A DNA stretch of 64,000 nucleotides from contig CAWHIK010000009.1 in the NCBI GenBank assembly GCA_963829485.1, forward strand, positions 186,001-250,000. Direction: 5' to 3'. Below the pieces are notes generated by a model. The model was not told the DNA's origin. It worked only from the letters and a program-made list of their open reading frames with translations, and searched no databases. This DNA is from JBGPQJ01 sp963829485 (lineage in GTDB: Bacteria; Chloroflexota; Anaerolineae; Anaerolineales; Villigracilaceae). Below are positions 8,700 through 18,600 of the stretch, one piece after another (position 1 is the first letter of the stretch; each line of letters opens with the position of its first letter). Both the position numbers and the translations under genes were made by a program.

Positions 8700-10706
8700 A
8701 TGTCTGATCTTGAATCCCGTTCACTCCAAACTTTACGTTTTCTCTCTGCGGATATTGTTCAAAAAGCCAATTCCGGTCATCCGGGGCTTCCGATGGGCGC
8801 AGCGGTACTAGCGTACACAATCTGGATGAAGCACCTCCGCCATAATCCCAAGAACCCGACCTGGCTCAACAGGGATCGATTTATATTATCGGGCGGACAT
8901 GGCTCAGCATTGCTCTACTCTCTTCTTCATTTGACTGGCTATGATTTATCTCTTGATGATCTCAAGAATTTCAGGCAGTTCGGAAGTATAACTCCAGGAC
9001 ATCCGGAATATGGACTAACTCCCGGTGTCGAGACGACAACCGGTCCGCTCGGGCAGGGATTCGCAAACGGGGTGGGGATGGCGATAGCGGAGGAACACCT
9101 GGCAGCAGAGTTCAACGTCAGCGGATTCGATATCGTTAATCATTTTGTTTATGCCATTGTGACTGATGGGGATTTGATGGAAGGGATAGCATCCGAGGCG
9201 GCATCGTTAGCCGGGCATCTCAGACTTGGAAAGCTCATTTATCTTTATGACGATAATCACATCTCGATTGACGGCTCCACCGATCTGGCTTTCACTGAAG
9301 ACAGAGCTGTGCGGTTTAATGCCTATGGCTGGCATACTCAGATCGTTGCGGATGGAAATGACATCGCGGCTATCGATGAAGCAATATTGAAGGCAAAGGC
9401 TGACCCTCGACCGTCATTAATCTTATGCAGGACCATCATCGGATACGGCTTACCCACCCGGGCAGGCACAGCCAAGGCGCATGGTGAACCACCGGGAGAC
9501 GAAGAGTTGAATTCTGCAAAGAAAGCCGTCGGCTGGCCGATCGAACCACGATTTTTCATACCAGAGGACGTATCGGAGCATTACCGCCAATCCGTATCAG
9601 CCGGGGTGCAAAGTCAAACTGCTTGGGAAACTCAGTTCGAAACGTATAAGATATCAAATAGACAAAAAGCCGATGAGTTATCCCGGCGGATGGGTAGAAT
9701 TCTTCCACTGGATTGGGCGCGTGAGTTACCTCGGTTCAAACCTGACCCAAAAGGAATTGCCACTCGAGCCGCGTCTGGAAAGGCGTTGAATTCAGCTGCT
9801 TCAATCCTGCCTGAGCTGGTCGGAGGTTCAGCAGATCTGGCTCCGTCCAACAATACCTGGCTGCAAGGTGAAACTGCATTCCAGGCTGATAACCGATCGG
9901 GGCGGAATTTCCATTTTGGTGTGCGCGAGCACGCGATGGGCGCAGTAGTTAATGGTATGTGCTACCACGGAGGCGTGCGTCCATTCGGTGCGACTTTCCT
10001 CATATTTTCCGATTACATGCGTCCTGCAATTCGATTGTCAGCCTTATCACACCTTCCTTCGATTTGGGTGTTTACACATGACAGTATCGGTGTTGGGGAG
10101 GATGGACCAACGCACCAACCGATCGAACATATCGCTTCTTTAAGGGCGATTCCAAACCTTGTGGTCATTCGACCTGGTGATGCGAATGAGACTTCCGCCG
10201 CCTGGAAAGTTGCCATAAATCGAACGACAGGTCCGACAGCATTGATACTATCCAGACAGAATTTACCTATCTTGCAATTCACATCGCGTGACAATGATGC
10301 TCTGCCACCGGTTGATCGAGGCGCTTATATATTGGCTGAAATGGGCGATGGCAAGCCTCAAATCATCCTGATGGCTTCGGGTTCTGAGTTGAATCTTGTG
10401 GTGGAAGCTGCCGCTTTGCTGGTCGAAAAAGGGATTTGTGTGCGAGTTGTCTCCTTTCCAAGCTGGGAACTTTTCACAGCCCAGGAGAAGGATTATCGCG
10501 ATGAAGTATTTCCGCCCGGGATTACAGCCCGCCTGGCTGTGGAGGCGGGTGTCTCACAAGGGTGGGAACGATGGGTAGGGGATTCAGGAGCGGTCATTGC
10601 AATCGACAAATTTGGAGCATCAGGTCCGGCAAAGACCTTGTTTGAGAACTACGGACTTACCGTCGAGAAAATTGTTGAGAAGGCTGGAGAAATCCTAAAA
10701 AAATGA
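8700..10706 (+). CDS. tkt: Transketolase
   Basis: Thiamine-diphosphate enzyme that moves two-carbon ketol units between sugar phosphates in the non-oxidative pentose phosphate pathway. It has 668 residues, full length. It begins with the typical LRFLSADIVQKANSGHPGLP. The ThDP motif is DGDLMEGIASEA..., with substrate residues in GPLGQGFANGVGMA. The pyrimidine domain has FGVREHAMGAVVNG and THDSIGVGEDGPTHQPIEH, and the C-terminal domain runs from about 530. GAGGT precedes the ATG. It overlaps rpiB by 4 bases (ATGA), giving a tkt-rpiB-tal/pgi operon that covers most of the non-oxidative pentose phosphate steps. Confidence 0.97.
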   Translation: MSDLESRSLQTLRFLSADIVQKANSGHPGLPMGAAVLAYTIWMKHLRHNPKNPTWLNRDRFILSGGHGSALLYSLLHLTGYDLSLDDLKNFRQFGSITPGHPEYGLTPGVETTTGPLGQGFANGVGMAIAEEHLAAEFNVSGFDIVNHFVYAIVTDGDLMEGIASEAASLAGHLRLGKLIYLYDDNHISIDGSTDLAFTEDRAVRFNAYGWHTQIVADGNDIAAIDEAILKAKADPRPSLILCRTIIGYGLPTRAGTAKAHGEPPGDEELNSAKKAVGWPIEPRFFIPEDVSEHYRQSVSAGVQSQTAWETQFETYKISNRQKADELSRRMGRILPLDWARELPRFKPDPKGIATRAASGKALNSAASILPELVGGSADLAPSNNTWLQGETAFQADNRSGRNFHFGVREHAMGAVVNGMCYHGGVRPFGATFLIFSDYMRPAIRLSALSHLPSIWVFTHDSIGVGEDGPTHQPIEHIASLRAIPNLVVIRPGDANETSAAWKVAINRTTGPTALILSRQNLPILQFTSRDNDALPPVDRGAYILAEMGDGKPQIILMASGSELNLVVEAAALLVEKGICVRVVSFPSWELFTAQEKDYRDEVFPPGITARLAVEAGVSQGWERWVGDSGAVIAIDKFGASGPAKTLFENYGLTVEKIVEKAGEILKK

Positions 10707-11167
10707 AAATTGCAGTTGGTTGTGATCATGGAGGGTTTTCATTAAAGCACGCAATCCTGCAGATCATCAAGGATTCCGGTCATGAGCCAATTGATTTGGG
10801 CACAGAAAGTCCCGAGCCGGTTGACTATCCTGACTTTGCGGAAAAAGTAGGTATTGCCATCCAATCTGGAAAGGCACAGAGAGGCATCCTGTTGTGCGGT
10901 TCAGGCGTTGGTGCATGCATCGCGGCAAACAAAATGAAAGCGATTTATGCCGGCGTCTGTCACGATACGTATTCGGCACACCAGGGAGTAGAACACGACG
11001 AGATGAATGTGCTATGCCTGGGAGCCAGGGTCGTGGGGATCGAATTAGCCGGAGAAATCACGAAGTCATTCCTTTCAGCTCGATTTATTGGTAATGATCC
11101 GGGTGAAGAAAGGCACGCTCGCAGGGTGGAGAAAATCAAAAATCTGGAACGACGATCCAAAGAATGA
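10703..11167 (+). CDS. rpiB: Ribose-5-phosphate isomerase B
   Basis: Interconverts ribose 5-phosphate and ribulose 5-phosphate. It is 154 residues, RpiB/LacAB family. It has the N-terminal MKIAVGCDHGGFSLK, the catalytic-loop region GILLCGSGVGACIAANK (active-site Cys in LCGSG), and HDEMNVLCLGARVVG. Its ATG overlaps the tkt stop, and the fused tal/pgi gene follows after 28 bases. Confidence 0.96.
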   Translation: MKIAVGCDHGGFSLKHAILQIIKDSGHEPIDLGTESPEPVDYPDFAEKVGIAIQSGKAQRGILLCGSGVGACIAANKMKAIYAGVCHDTYSAHQGVEHDEMNVLCLGARVVGIELAGEITKSFLSARFIGNDPGEERHARRVEKIKNLERRSKE

Positions 11168-11195
11168 ACCAATCAAAAAAATTCGGAGGGAATAG

Positions 11196-13964
11196 GTGAC
11201 CAATCCCATTACATCGCTCAATAACCTTGGGCAATCACTTTGGTACGACAATATTCAACGGCGGTTGATTGAGAATGGGGAATTGGATAGATTGATCCAA
11301 GCAGGGGAGATTCGAGGCATCACATCCAATCCAACAATCTTCCACAATGCAATTGCGAGATCTTCGGATTACGACTCGTTCTTGTTTTCTCTTGCCTGGT
11401 CTGGATTGAATGCCGAAGGCATTTTCTGGAGCCTTGCCATCCAGGACATACGAGACGCAGCGGACCGTCTGCTGAATCTATACAATTCGTCGAATAAGGT
11501 AGATGGTTATGTCAGCCTGGAGGTGAACCCATTACTTGCCAACGATACAGGGAATACCATTAAGCAAGCAAAAGAGCTGTGGACCAGGGTCGCTCGTCCC
11601 AACCTTATGATAAAGATTCCCGCCACACCTGAAGGAATCCCAGCAATTCGTGAAGTAATCGCGGAAGGTATTAATGTCAACGTTACTTTGATTTTTTCCC
11701 TTGATCGCTATGCCGAAGTCATGGATGCATTTATGGATGGTTTAGAGATGAGAACAGCTGCCGGTCATCCGATCGATCATGTGGCTTCTGTTGCATCATT
11801 TTTCGTCTCGCGGTTGGATTCCAAGGTGGACGACAAGCTGAAAAAGATTGGTGCAACCAATCCTGATCAGGCTATTCGAGTTGTTGGTTTGACCGGGAAG
11901 GCATCGATTGCTAATGCCAAGCTGGCTTATGCATCCTTCCAACGGACATTTTCCAGCGAACGGTTTTCCACTTTACGAGCAAAACATGCAGCACAAATTC
12001 AACGTCCTTTGTGGGCTTCCACGAGCACTAAGAATCCTGATTATCCCGATACTCTTTATGTTGATAACTTGATTGGTCCCGATACGGTAAATACGGTTCC
12101 TCCTCAAACATTGGACGCTTTCCGCGACCACGGTGTTGCCGAGGTCACTCTTACTCGAAATCTTCCTTTGGCTGAGCAATATATCAGAGACCTGGAAGAG
12201 TATGATATTCATTTACCTGATATAACCCGGGAGCTTGAAAAAGAGGGCGTTGCGTCATTTACTGGTGCATTTTCCTCCCTGCTTGAAACCATTGAAGCCC
12301 GAAGAGAAACAGCGATAAAACAGCTTGGGATGTATCGAAATTCAGTTGCGAGGAGGATTTTCCGATTGGCTGCGGACAACACCTCCCGGCGAATGTTCGA
12401 ATTCGATCCCAGTCTTTGGACTCTGGATCCTTCCGGGCAGGCGGAAATCAAAGAACGTCTTGGCTGGCTTAATGCAATTAACAATGTTCGACCGTTAATA
12501 CCTGAGATAATCAGCTTTAAAAATGAAGTCCTATCAGCGGGTTTTACTAAAACCCTTCTCCTGGGTATGGGTGGATCTTCACTCGCTCCAGAAGTCATGG
12601 CGAAGGTATTTTTGGATAATGTTCAAAATGGCCTAAGGTTTTCCATCCTTGATTCGACAGACCCTGCTCAGGTGTCAGTTGCAGCCGCAAAATTCCAGCC
12701 GGACGAGACCCTTTACATCGTATCGTCCAAATCAGGAGGAACGGCTGAGGTCAATGCCTTATTCAATTATTTTTGGGAATTATCCGGGAGGACTGGTGCG
12801 AATTTTATTGCCATCACAGATCCTGACACTGCCTTGGAGAAACAAGCTCACTTGCTCGGATTCAGGAAGGTTTTCCATGGAGATCCAACTGTCGGTGGAA
12901 GATTTTCAGCATTAACAGCTTTTGGATTAGTCCCGGCAGCGCTGATGGGCGTCGACATTGGAAAATTCCTCGATCACGCGGAAAGCATGTCCAAACGATG
13001 TGAATCTCTTGTGCCGGCAAAGATGAATCCAGGCCTGACTTTGGGAGCCATTATGGGGCAGATGGCATTGGACGGACGGGACAAAATGACCCTGATTTCG
13101 GACCCGTCTCTCGCCCCGCTCGGAGCTTGGCTCGAGCAGTTGATCGCTGAATCCAGCGGTAAAAACGGAAAAGGGATTGTAGTAATCGACGGAGAAGCGC
13201 CTTTTGATCCAGTTGGGTTTGGTGATGACAGGTTTTTCGTCTATCTGCGTACGACTGGTGATCATGACAAAACAATTGAATCTTTATCAAAATATGACCA
13301 GCCCTCGATTACGATAAACGTCGAAAATCTGTACGACCTTGGGGCCGAATTTTACCGGTGGGAATTCGCCACTGCCGTTGCATGTTCCGTTTTAGGGGTT
13401 AATGCTTTCGACCAACCGGATGTTCAACTCTCCAAGGATATTACAAAAAAGAAAATTAACCATTATGCTTTGACCAGGGACCTTGAAGAAGGACCTTCAT
13501 CCTGGGACGATACTATTACAAAAGTATTTTGCCCTCACGAGGTCGAGGGATCTGATCTTAAGGAAATCCTAACGTTCTTCCTTTCCAAAGCAGGAAAATA
13601 TAATTTTATTGGCATCAATGCCTTCCTGCCTCGAATTGAATCCGTCGAAGCTCGGTTACAAAAGATAAGGACAGGAATTGCGGAAAAAACCGGATGCGCA
13701 ACGTCGGTAGGCTTTGGTCCTCGCTTTTTACACAGCACAGGACAGCTTCACAAAGGTGGCGAGAATAATGGTGTTTTCATTCAGCTCACAGTCGATCCCA
13801 AGTTGGATTTGGAGATTCCCGGGCAAAATATGACATTCGGAATCCTCGAACGTGCACAAGCTTTGGGTGATTACGAAGCGCTCGTCTCCCGGGGACGTAG
13901 AATAATCCGAATTCACCTGTCTGGCTTACAGGAGTTAGAACGGATTTTGGAAGTGATTTCTTAG
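11196..13964 (+). CDS. tal-pgi: Bifunctional transaldolase / glucose-6-phosphate isomerase
   Basis: A natural fusion of two sugar-phosphate enzymes, 922 residues. Residues 1 to about 370 form a TalB-type transaldolase: GEIRGITSNPTIFHNAI and the Schiff-base Lys in LMIKIPATPEG (about K140), then SVASFFVSRLDSKVD. Residues from about 400 on form the isomerase: LLGMGGSSLAPEVM, the sugar-phosphate motif SSKSGGTAEVN and a C-terminal SIS domain. The end GPRFLHSTGQLHKGG is also typical. Such fusions are known from several bacterial groups, including Chloroflexota. The start is GTG at 11196 with GGAGGG ten bases upstream. The fusion links the pentose phosphate output directly to glycolysis. Confidence 0.95.
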   Translation: MTNPITSLNNLGQSLWYDNIQRRLIENGELDRLIQAGEIRGITSNPTIFHNAIARSSDYDSFLFSLAWSGLNAEGIFWSLAIQDIRDAADRLLNLYNSSNKVDGYVSLEVNPLLANDTGNTIKQAKELWTRVARPNLMIKIPATPEGIPAIREVIAEGINVNVTLIFSLDRYAEVMDAFMDGLEMRTAAGHPIDHVASVASFFVSRLDSKVDDKLKKIGATNPDQAIRVVGLTGKASIANAKLAYASFQRTFSSERFSTLRAKHAAQIQRPLWASTSTKNPDYPDTLYVDNLIGPDTVNTVPPQTLDAFRDHGVAEVTLTRNLPLAEQYIRDLEEYDIHLPDITRELEKEGVASFTGAFSSLLETIEARRETAIKQLGMYRNSVARRIFRLAADNTSRRMFEFDPSLWTLDPSGQAEIKERLGWLNAINNVRPLIPEIISFKNEVLSAGFTKTLLLGMGGSSLAPEVMAKVFLDNVQNGLRFSILDSTDPAQVSVAAAKFQPDETLYIVSSKSGGTAEVNALFNYFWELSGRTGANFIAITDPDTALEKQAHLLGFRKVFHGDPTVGGRFSALTAFGLVPAALMGVDIGKFLDHAESMSKRCESLVPAKMNPGLTLGAIMGQMALDGRDKMTLISDPSLAPLGAWLEQLIAESSGKNGKGIVVIDGEAPFDPVGFGDDRFFVYLRTTGDHDKTIESLSKYDQPSITINVENLYDLGAEFYRWEFATAVACSVLGVNAFDQPDVQLSKDITKKKINHYALTRDLEEGPSSWDDTITKVFCPHEVEGSDLKEILTFFLSKAGKYNFIGINAFLPRIESVEARLQKIRTGIAEKTGCATSVGFGPRFLHSTGQLHKGGENNGVFIQLTVDPKLDLEIPGQNMTFGILERAQALGDYEALVSRGRRIIRIHLSGLQELERILEVIS

Positions 13965-13999
13965 GAAGTAGTCGTCTTTTTAAAGGTAAAGGTAGATGA

Positions 14000-14032
14000 T
14001 GCAAGCGTAAATTATTTTACGCTTGCATTTTT
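14000..14032 (+). terminator. Rho-independent terminator after tal-pgi
   Basis: Stem TGCAAGCGTAAA / TTTACGCTTGCA with a TTAT loop and a T run; closes the tkt-rpiB-tal/pgi operon. Confidence 0.88.
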
Positions 14033-14081
14033 GTAAACTGGATTACCGACAAATAATAGTTAAATACCACTGGTTACTTGC

Positions 14082-14087
14082 TAAAAT
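14082..14087 (+). promoter_or_regulatory. Candidate -10 box for the CAP lipoprotein (possible leaderless start)
   Basis: TAAAAT ends 8 bases before the ATG at 14096. Transcription from this box would begin at or next to the start codon. No good -35 box is visible and there is no ribosome-binding site. Confidence 0.4.
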
Positions 14088-14095
14088 AGTAATTG

Positions 14096-15346
14096 ATGAA
14101 GGTCAAGCTTTTTTTGATTATGGCTTTTTCCCTTACTCTAGCGGCGTGTAATTTACCGTTCAATAGATTCGCATATGTGCCTATCCCGACGACGCCGGCG
14201 GAAGATTTAAGGGAAGAAGTTCTTATCGTGCCGCAGCAAACTTCTTTTACGTCACTTGATACTGCGATACCAACTTTGGTATTCGAATCCCTTACTCCAA
14301 CATTAATCCCTCAAACTCCGGAAATAACCAGAACATTCACCGATTCAGTGAATACGGGAACTGCCTTAACGACCACTTCAACCTTAACCGGTTCGCCCAC
14401 TTTACCGAATACGATGACTGTTACAAGAACCCAATCGCGAACACCAACTCAAACCTTTACATCGACGCTGACTCGAACACAGACCCAGTCCTCCACCCCT
14501 ACCCGGACTGTTTCGGCATCCCCGGGCACCCCAACAAGGACAGCTACGTCCACTTCCTCGCATACCCCTTCGTCCACATTCACTCCGACACGAACAACTC
14601 AATCAGCGACGATTTCCTCCCCCACAGCAACTCAGACAAGGACATCCACCCGAACTGCAACCAACACGCCAACGTCGACATTTACCTGGACACCTACATC
14701 AACTGCCCAGCCTACAACACCTCCACCGCCGGCATTGACACCGACAATTACACCGACAAATCTTCCAGTAACATCTACTTACACGCGCACGAACACTTCA
14801 GCTCCGTCCACGGCTACTTTTACGCGTACTCCAACTCCTTCAGCCACTTCGACTTCCGTAGCGCCGTCTCAACCACCTCCAACCCAGACGCAAACCCGTA
14901 CGGCGACCTCGATCCCACCAACAGCGACATCGGCATCGTGCAACCCTGTACAAAATTCCGGGTATGAGTCTCAAGTTATTGCTCTAATTAACAACGAAAG
15001 GGCAAATGTTGGTGCAGCGCCTCTCGGCGGTCAATCCCAACTGGGGTCTGCCGCCCGTGGGCACAGCCAGGATATGGCATGCAACAAGTTCTTCAGCCAT
15101 ACAGGCAGCGACGGATCATCGTTTTCAACGCGAATCTCTCGAGCGGGATACAGTTACAGCGCTGCTGCTGAGAATATCGCAGCAGGATACGGGGATCCAG
15201 CTTCTGTAGTTGCCGGCTGGATGGGGAGCCAGGGTCACAAGGATAATATGCTCAATCCGAATTACACCGAAGTCGGTATTGGCTATATTTATGTAGCTGG
15301 AAGCCCCTACGGCGTTTATTGGACAGCCAATTTCGGACGACCGTAA
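14096..15346 (+). CDS. Lipoprotein with Thr/Pro-rich stalk and C-terminal CAP/SCP (YkwD-like) domain
   Basis: Secreted, lipid-anchored protein of about 416 residues. A signal peptide ends in a lipobox (LTLAAC, Cys about 18). A stalk of very low complexity made almost only of Thr, Ser, Pro, Arg and Ala follows (about 85-275). The last 125 residues form a CAP domain: VIALINNERANVGAAPL, the HSQDMACNKFFSHTGSDG region with CAP His residues, AAENIAAGYGDPASVVAGWM and GHKDNMLNPNYTEVGIGY. CAP-domain proteins of this bacterial type have no settled reaction. The ATG at 14096 is preferred over TTG at 14093. The stalk probably spans the cell envelope and could be glycosylated on Thr; that is an inference. 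Confidence 0.9.
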   Translation: MKVKLFLIMAFSLTLAACNLPFNRFAYVPIPTTPAEDLREEVLIVPQQTSFTSLDTAIPTLVFESLTPTLIPQTPEITRTFTDSVNTGTALTTTSTLTGSPTLPNTMTVTRTQSRTPTQTFTSTLTRTQTQSSTPTRTVSASPGTPTRTATSTSSHTPSSTFTPTRTTQSATISSPTATQTRTSTRTATNTPTSTFTWTPTSTAQPTTPPPPALTPTITPTNLPVTSTYTRTNTSAPSTATFTRTPTPSATSTSVAPSQPPPTQTQTRTATSIPPTATSASCNPVQNSGYESQVIALINNERANVGAAPLGGQSQLGSAARGHSQDMACNKFFSHTGSDGSSFSTRISRAGYSYSAAAENIAAGYGDPASVVAGWMGSQGHKDNMLNPNYTEVGIGYIYVAGSPYGVYWTANFGRP

Positions 15347-15352
15347 ATGTCC

Positions 15353-15381
15353 TTGCGCAAGGGTCGGATAGACATTATAAT
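15353..15381 (+). promoter_or_regulatory. Promoter of the ileS T-box transcript
   Basis: TTGCGC (15353-15358), a 17-base spacer and a perfect TATAAT (15376-15381) lie just upstream of the T-box leader. The -35 box sits inside a perfect 12-base palindrome CCTTGCGCAAGG (15351-15362), which could be an operator or the remains of a terminator hairpin. Confidence 0.7.
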
Positions 15382-15387
15382 CACACC

Positions 15388-15660
15388 AGAAATTAAAAGC
15401 TTTGATGGAAACGAGTAAATCAGCCTTTACTGCCAGAGAGTCCGGGCATGGTGTGAACCGGATCAGACAGGCCGATTGAAAATCCTTCCGGAGCTGCGAA
15501 CCGAACGCCTCAAGCTAGTAAGTGAGCCGGAAATCCGCCGTTAGAAGGATAGGGTATAAGCCAATTGCCGTACCCATAAGTGCTTGCTTCAAGCAGGAAG
15601 CAGGGTGGTACCGCGTGAGTTTTTGACTCTCGTCCCTGAGCGGATGGGAGTTTTTTAATT
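15388..15660 (+). ncRNA. T-box riboswitch leader of ileS (Ile specifier)
   Basis: A tRNA-sensing leader that stops transcription of ileS when tRNA-Ile is charged. The 3' half has the T-box sequence AGGGTGGTACCGCG at 15602-15615, which pairs with the free tRNA end to form the antiterminator. Stem I shows an AGTA motif (15415-15418) opposite GAAAATCC (15478-15485), which places an ATC triplet at 15482-15484 as the specifier, an isoleucine codon. An AGAGAG element (15435-15440) precedes a TCCGG/CCGGA distal stem. The base of stem I pairs GGAA (15407-15410) with TTCC (15486-15489). A terminator hairpin follows at 15626-15656. The codon matches the downstream gene. The 5' end is set from the promoter and is approximate. 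Confidence 0.93.
15626..15656 (+). terminator. T-box regulatory terminator
   Basis: Stem ACTCTCGTCC / GGATGGGAGT (two G-U pairs) with a 6-base loop and a run of six T. It is mutually exclusive with the antiterminator formed around the T-box sequence. Confidence 0.88.
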
Positions 15661-15677
15661 TCAGGCAAGGAGGTCGA

Positions 15678-18600
15678 ATGTTCAAACCAGTTTCGCCCAA
15701 ACTCGATGTGGTTGCCATGGAAGCCGAGGTGCTTAAGTATTGGAATCGGCAGGGAATCCTGAAGAAGACTGTGGACGCTAGAAAAGGAGGTCCAGAGTAT
15801 GTCTTCTATGAAGGTCCACCGACTGCAAACGGTAAACCGGGTGTCCATCACGTCCTCGCGCGTGTGTTCAAGGATATGTTCCCGCGGTACAAGATCATGC
15901 GCGGGTACCATGTCTCGAGACGAGGCGGTTGGGATACCCACGGCTTGCCGGTTGAAATCGAAGTCGAGAAACAGCTGGGCTTCACCAACAAGCAGCAGAT
16001 CGAGGAATACGGTATCGATAAATTCAATGAATTATGCAAGAAATCGGTCTTTACCTACATCCGCGATTGGGAACGCTTGACCGAACGTATCGCCTTTTGG
16101 GTCGACCTGGAAGATGCCTACGTCACATACACCAACGAATATGTTGAGTCGGTGTGGTGGATATTGAAGAATTTCTGGGATAAGGATCTTCTCTACCAGG
16201 GATTTAAGGTTGTTCCTTATTGCCCGCGTTGCGGCACGCCGCTTTCTGACCATGAGGTTGCTTTGGGGTATGGCGAGGCGACCGATCCTTCCGTATATGT
16301 CCGCATGCCATTGGTCGATAAACCGGGCACGTCGTTACTCGTCTGGACGACAACACCCTGGACGCTGCCCGGAAATGTAGCCGTGGCAGCCCACCCGGAT
16401 GTTGATTATGTCACGTTAGAGCGCAGTCTGCCCGATGGAGGCAAGGAACGGCTGATACTGGCCAAGCAACTCGTTGAGAAAATCTTTGCCAGTGAAGAGG
16501 TCAAAATCATTGATACTTTCAAGGGTAAAAAGTTAAAAGGTGTGAAATACCAACCCTTGTTCACTTTTATGCCGCCAGATAAACCTGCGCATTTCGTGGT
16601 CATGGGCGATTTTGTGACGACGGAAGATGGTTCCGGATTGGTGCACCAGGCTCCGGCGTTTGGAGCAGAAGATATGCAAATGGCTGTGGAGCACGACCTG
16701 CCAATCCTGATGACCGTCAAGCCTGATGGAACGTTCATTGACGAGATCACGCCCTGGCGCGGAATGTGGGTCAAGGATGCTGATCCCCTCATCGTCACCG
16801 ATCTGGAGAATCGAGGGTTGCTCTATCGTCTGGAAAAATATACACATACTTATCCATTCTGCTGGCGCTGCGACACGCCTCTTTTGTATTATGCGCGTGG
16901 CACCTGGTACATCCGCACGAGTCAATATAAAGACCGGTTGGTGGCGTTGAATCAAAAGATCAACTGGGTTCCAGATCACGTCAAACAGGGAAGATTTGGT
17001 AACTGGCTCGACAATAATGTGGATTGGGCTCTCGGCCGCGAGCGTTATTGGGGTACGCCATTGCCGGTGTGGGAATGCCCGGACTGCAAGCATCAGGAAG
17101 CCGTTGGCTCGGTTGCAGAGTTGAGCGAAAAGGCTGGCAAGGACCTGACCGGAATCGACCTGCACCGTCCTTACGTGGACCAGGTCCATTGGAAATGTTC
17201 GGAATGCAGTGGAAAAATGAGCCGAGTCCCGGAATTGATCGACGTTTGGTTCGACTCCGGTTCCATGCCCTATGCCCAATGGCATTATCCGTTTGAGAAC
17301 CAGGATAAATTTAAGCAACAATATCCGGCTGATTATATTTGCGAAGCAGTGGATCAGACACGAGGGTGGTTCTATTCTCTACATGCGATTTCCACTCTGC
17401 TGTTTGACGATGTCAGTTTTAAGAATGTTCTTTGCCTGGGCTTGATCCTGGATGGCGATGGGCAGAAAATGTCCAAGAGCAAAGGGAATTTTGTAAATCC
17501 CTGGGACGTGCTCAACTCTCATGGAGCAGATGCCTTCCGCTGGTATCTCTACACAGCAACCCCGCCTGGGCAGGAACGGCGTTTCTCTTCCGATCTGGTC
17601 GGCAGCGTGGTGCGCGATTTCACATTGACACTGTGGAATGTCTATTCATTTTTCGTGACCTATGCCAACCTCGACAAGTGGCAGCCTGACTCGAAGGCGG
17701 AGCCCGCTTATTCACTTCTGGATAGGTGGCTGCTGTCTGAGTTGAATACACTCGTTAGGAATGTCACGTTTGCCTACGAGCATTATGACGTGCCTAATGC
17801 CACACGGCCGTTGCAGGAATTTGTCGAGAAGCTGTCGACCTGGTACCTCCGGCGATCGCGCCGCCGCTTCTGGAAATCGGAATCGGACTCTGATAAGCAC
17901 GCTGCCTACTCCACGCTGTATACCGCCTTGACCACCATGAGCAAGCTGCTTGCGCCTGCCATGCCGTTTCTTGCGGAGGAAATGTACCAGAACCTTCTCC
18001 GTTCATTCGAGACTGCAGAACCCGAATCGGTGCATCTTGCCATGTGGCCTGAAGTTGACGAGTCTATGATCAATGATGAATTGAACCGGGACATGGCTCT
18101 GGTACTGCGCCTGGTCTCGTTAGGGCATGCTGCCCGTAACAAGGCAAATCGCAAGGTGCGCCAGCCGTTATCCGAGGCGGCATTCTCAGTAGGGAACGTG
18201 GATGAGAGACGGGCAGTCACCGATTACAGTGAATTGATCGCGGACGAGCTTAATGTCAAAAAAGTCCGGCTGTTAAATTCGACCACGGAGGCTGTGTCCC
18301 ATGTCGTTAAACCACTGCCGAAACAACTGGGGCAGAAGTATGGGAATAAATTCCCAGCCATACAAAAAACTGTCCTTGGCATGGACGCTGAAGTAATTGC
18401 CCGTACTCTTATGTCAGGACAACCGCTGCCTGTCGTTGTCGAGGATCAGGAATACAACCTGCTCTCAGATGAAGTGGAAGTCAAGGCAGTCGCCAAGGCA
18501 GGATTTGCAGTCGCCGAGGATGGTCCCTATGTAGCTGCCCTCGTCACTGAGCTCACTCCAGACCTTGTCAATGAGGGGCTGGCACGAGAATTTGTCCGTC

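Noticed and set aside
14402..14602. Minus-strand frame rich in Cys, Ser, Gly and Arg
   Set aside because: Antisense of the Thr-rich linker; its composition is a by-product of the repeat-like coding strand.
14350..14940. Tandem DNA repeat or CRISPR-like array
   Set aside because: Low-complexity protein linker with irregular units; no conserved repeat and spacer pattern.
15510..15941. Minus-strand open frame of 143 codons across the T-box and ileS start
   Set aside because: Antisense to a strongly supported leader RNA and gene; no protein-like pattern.
16533..17321. Minus-strand open frame of 262 codons inside ileS
   Set aside because: Shadow of ileS, which is complete and conserved on the other strand.
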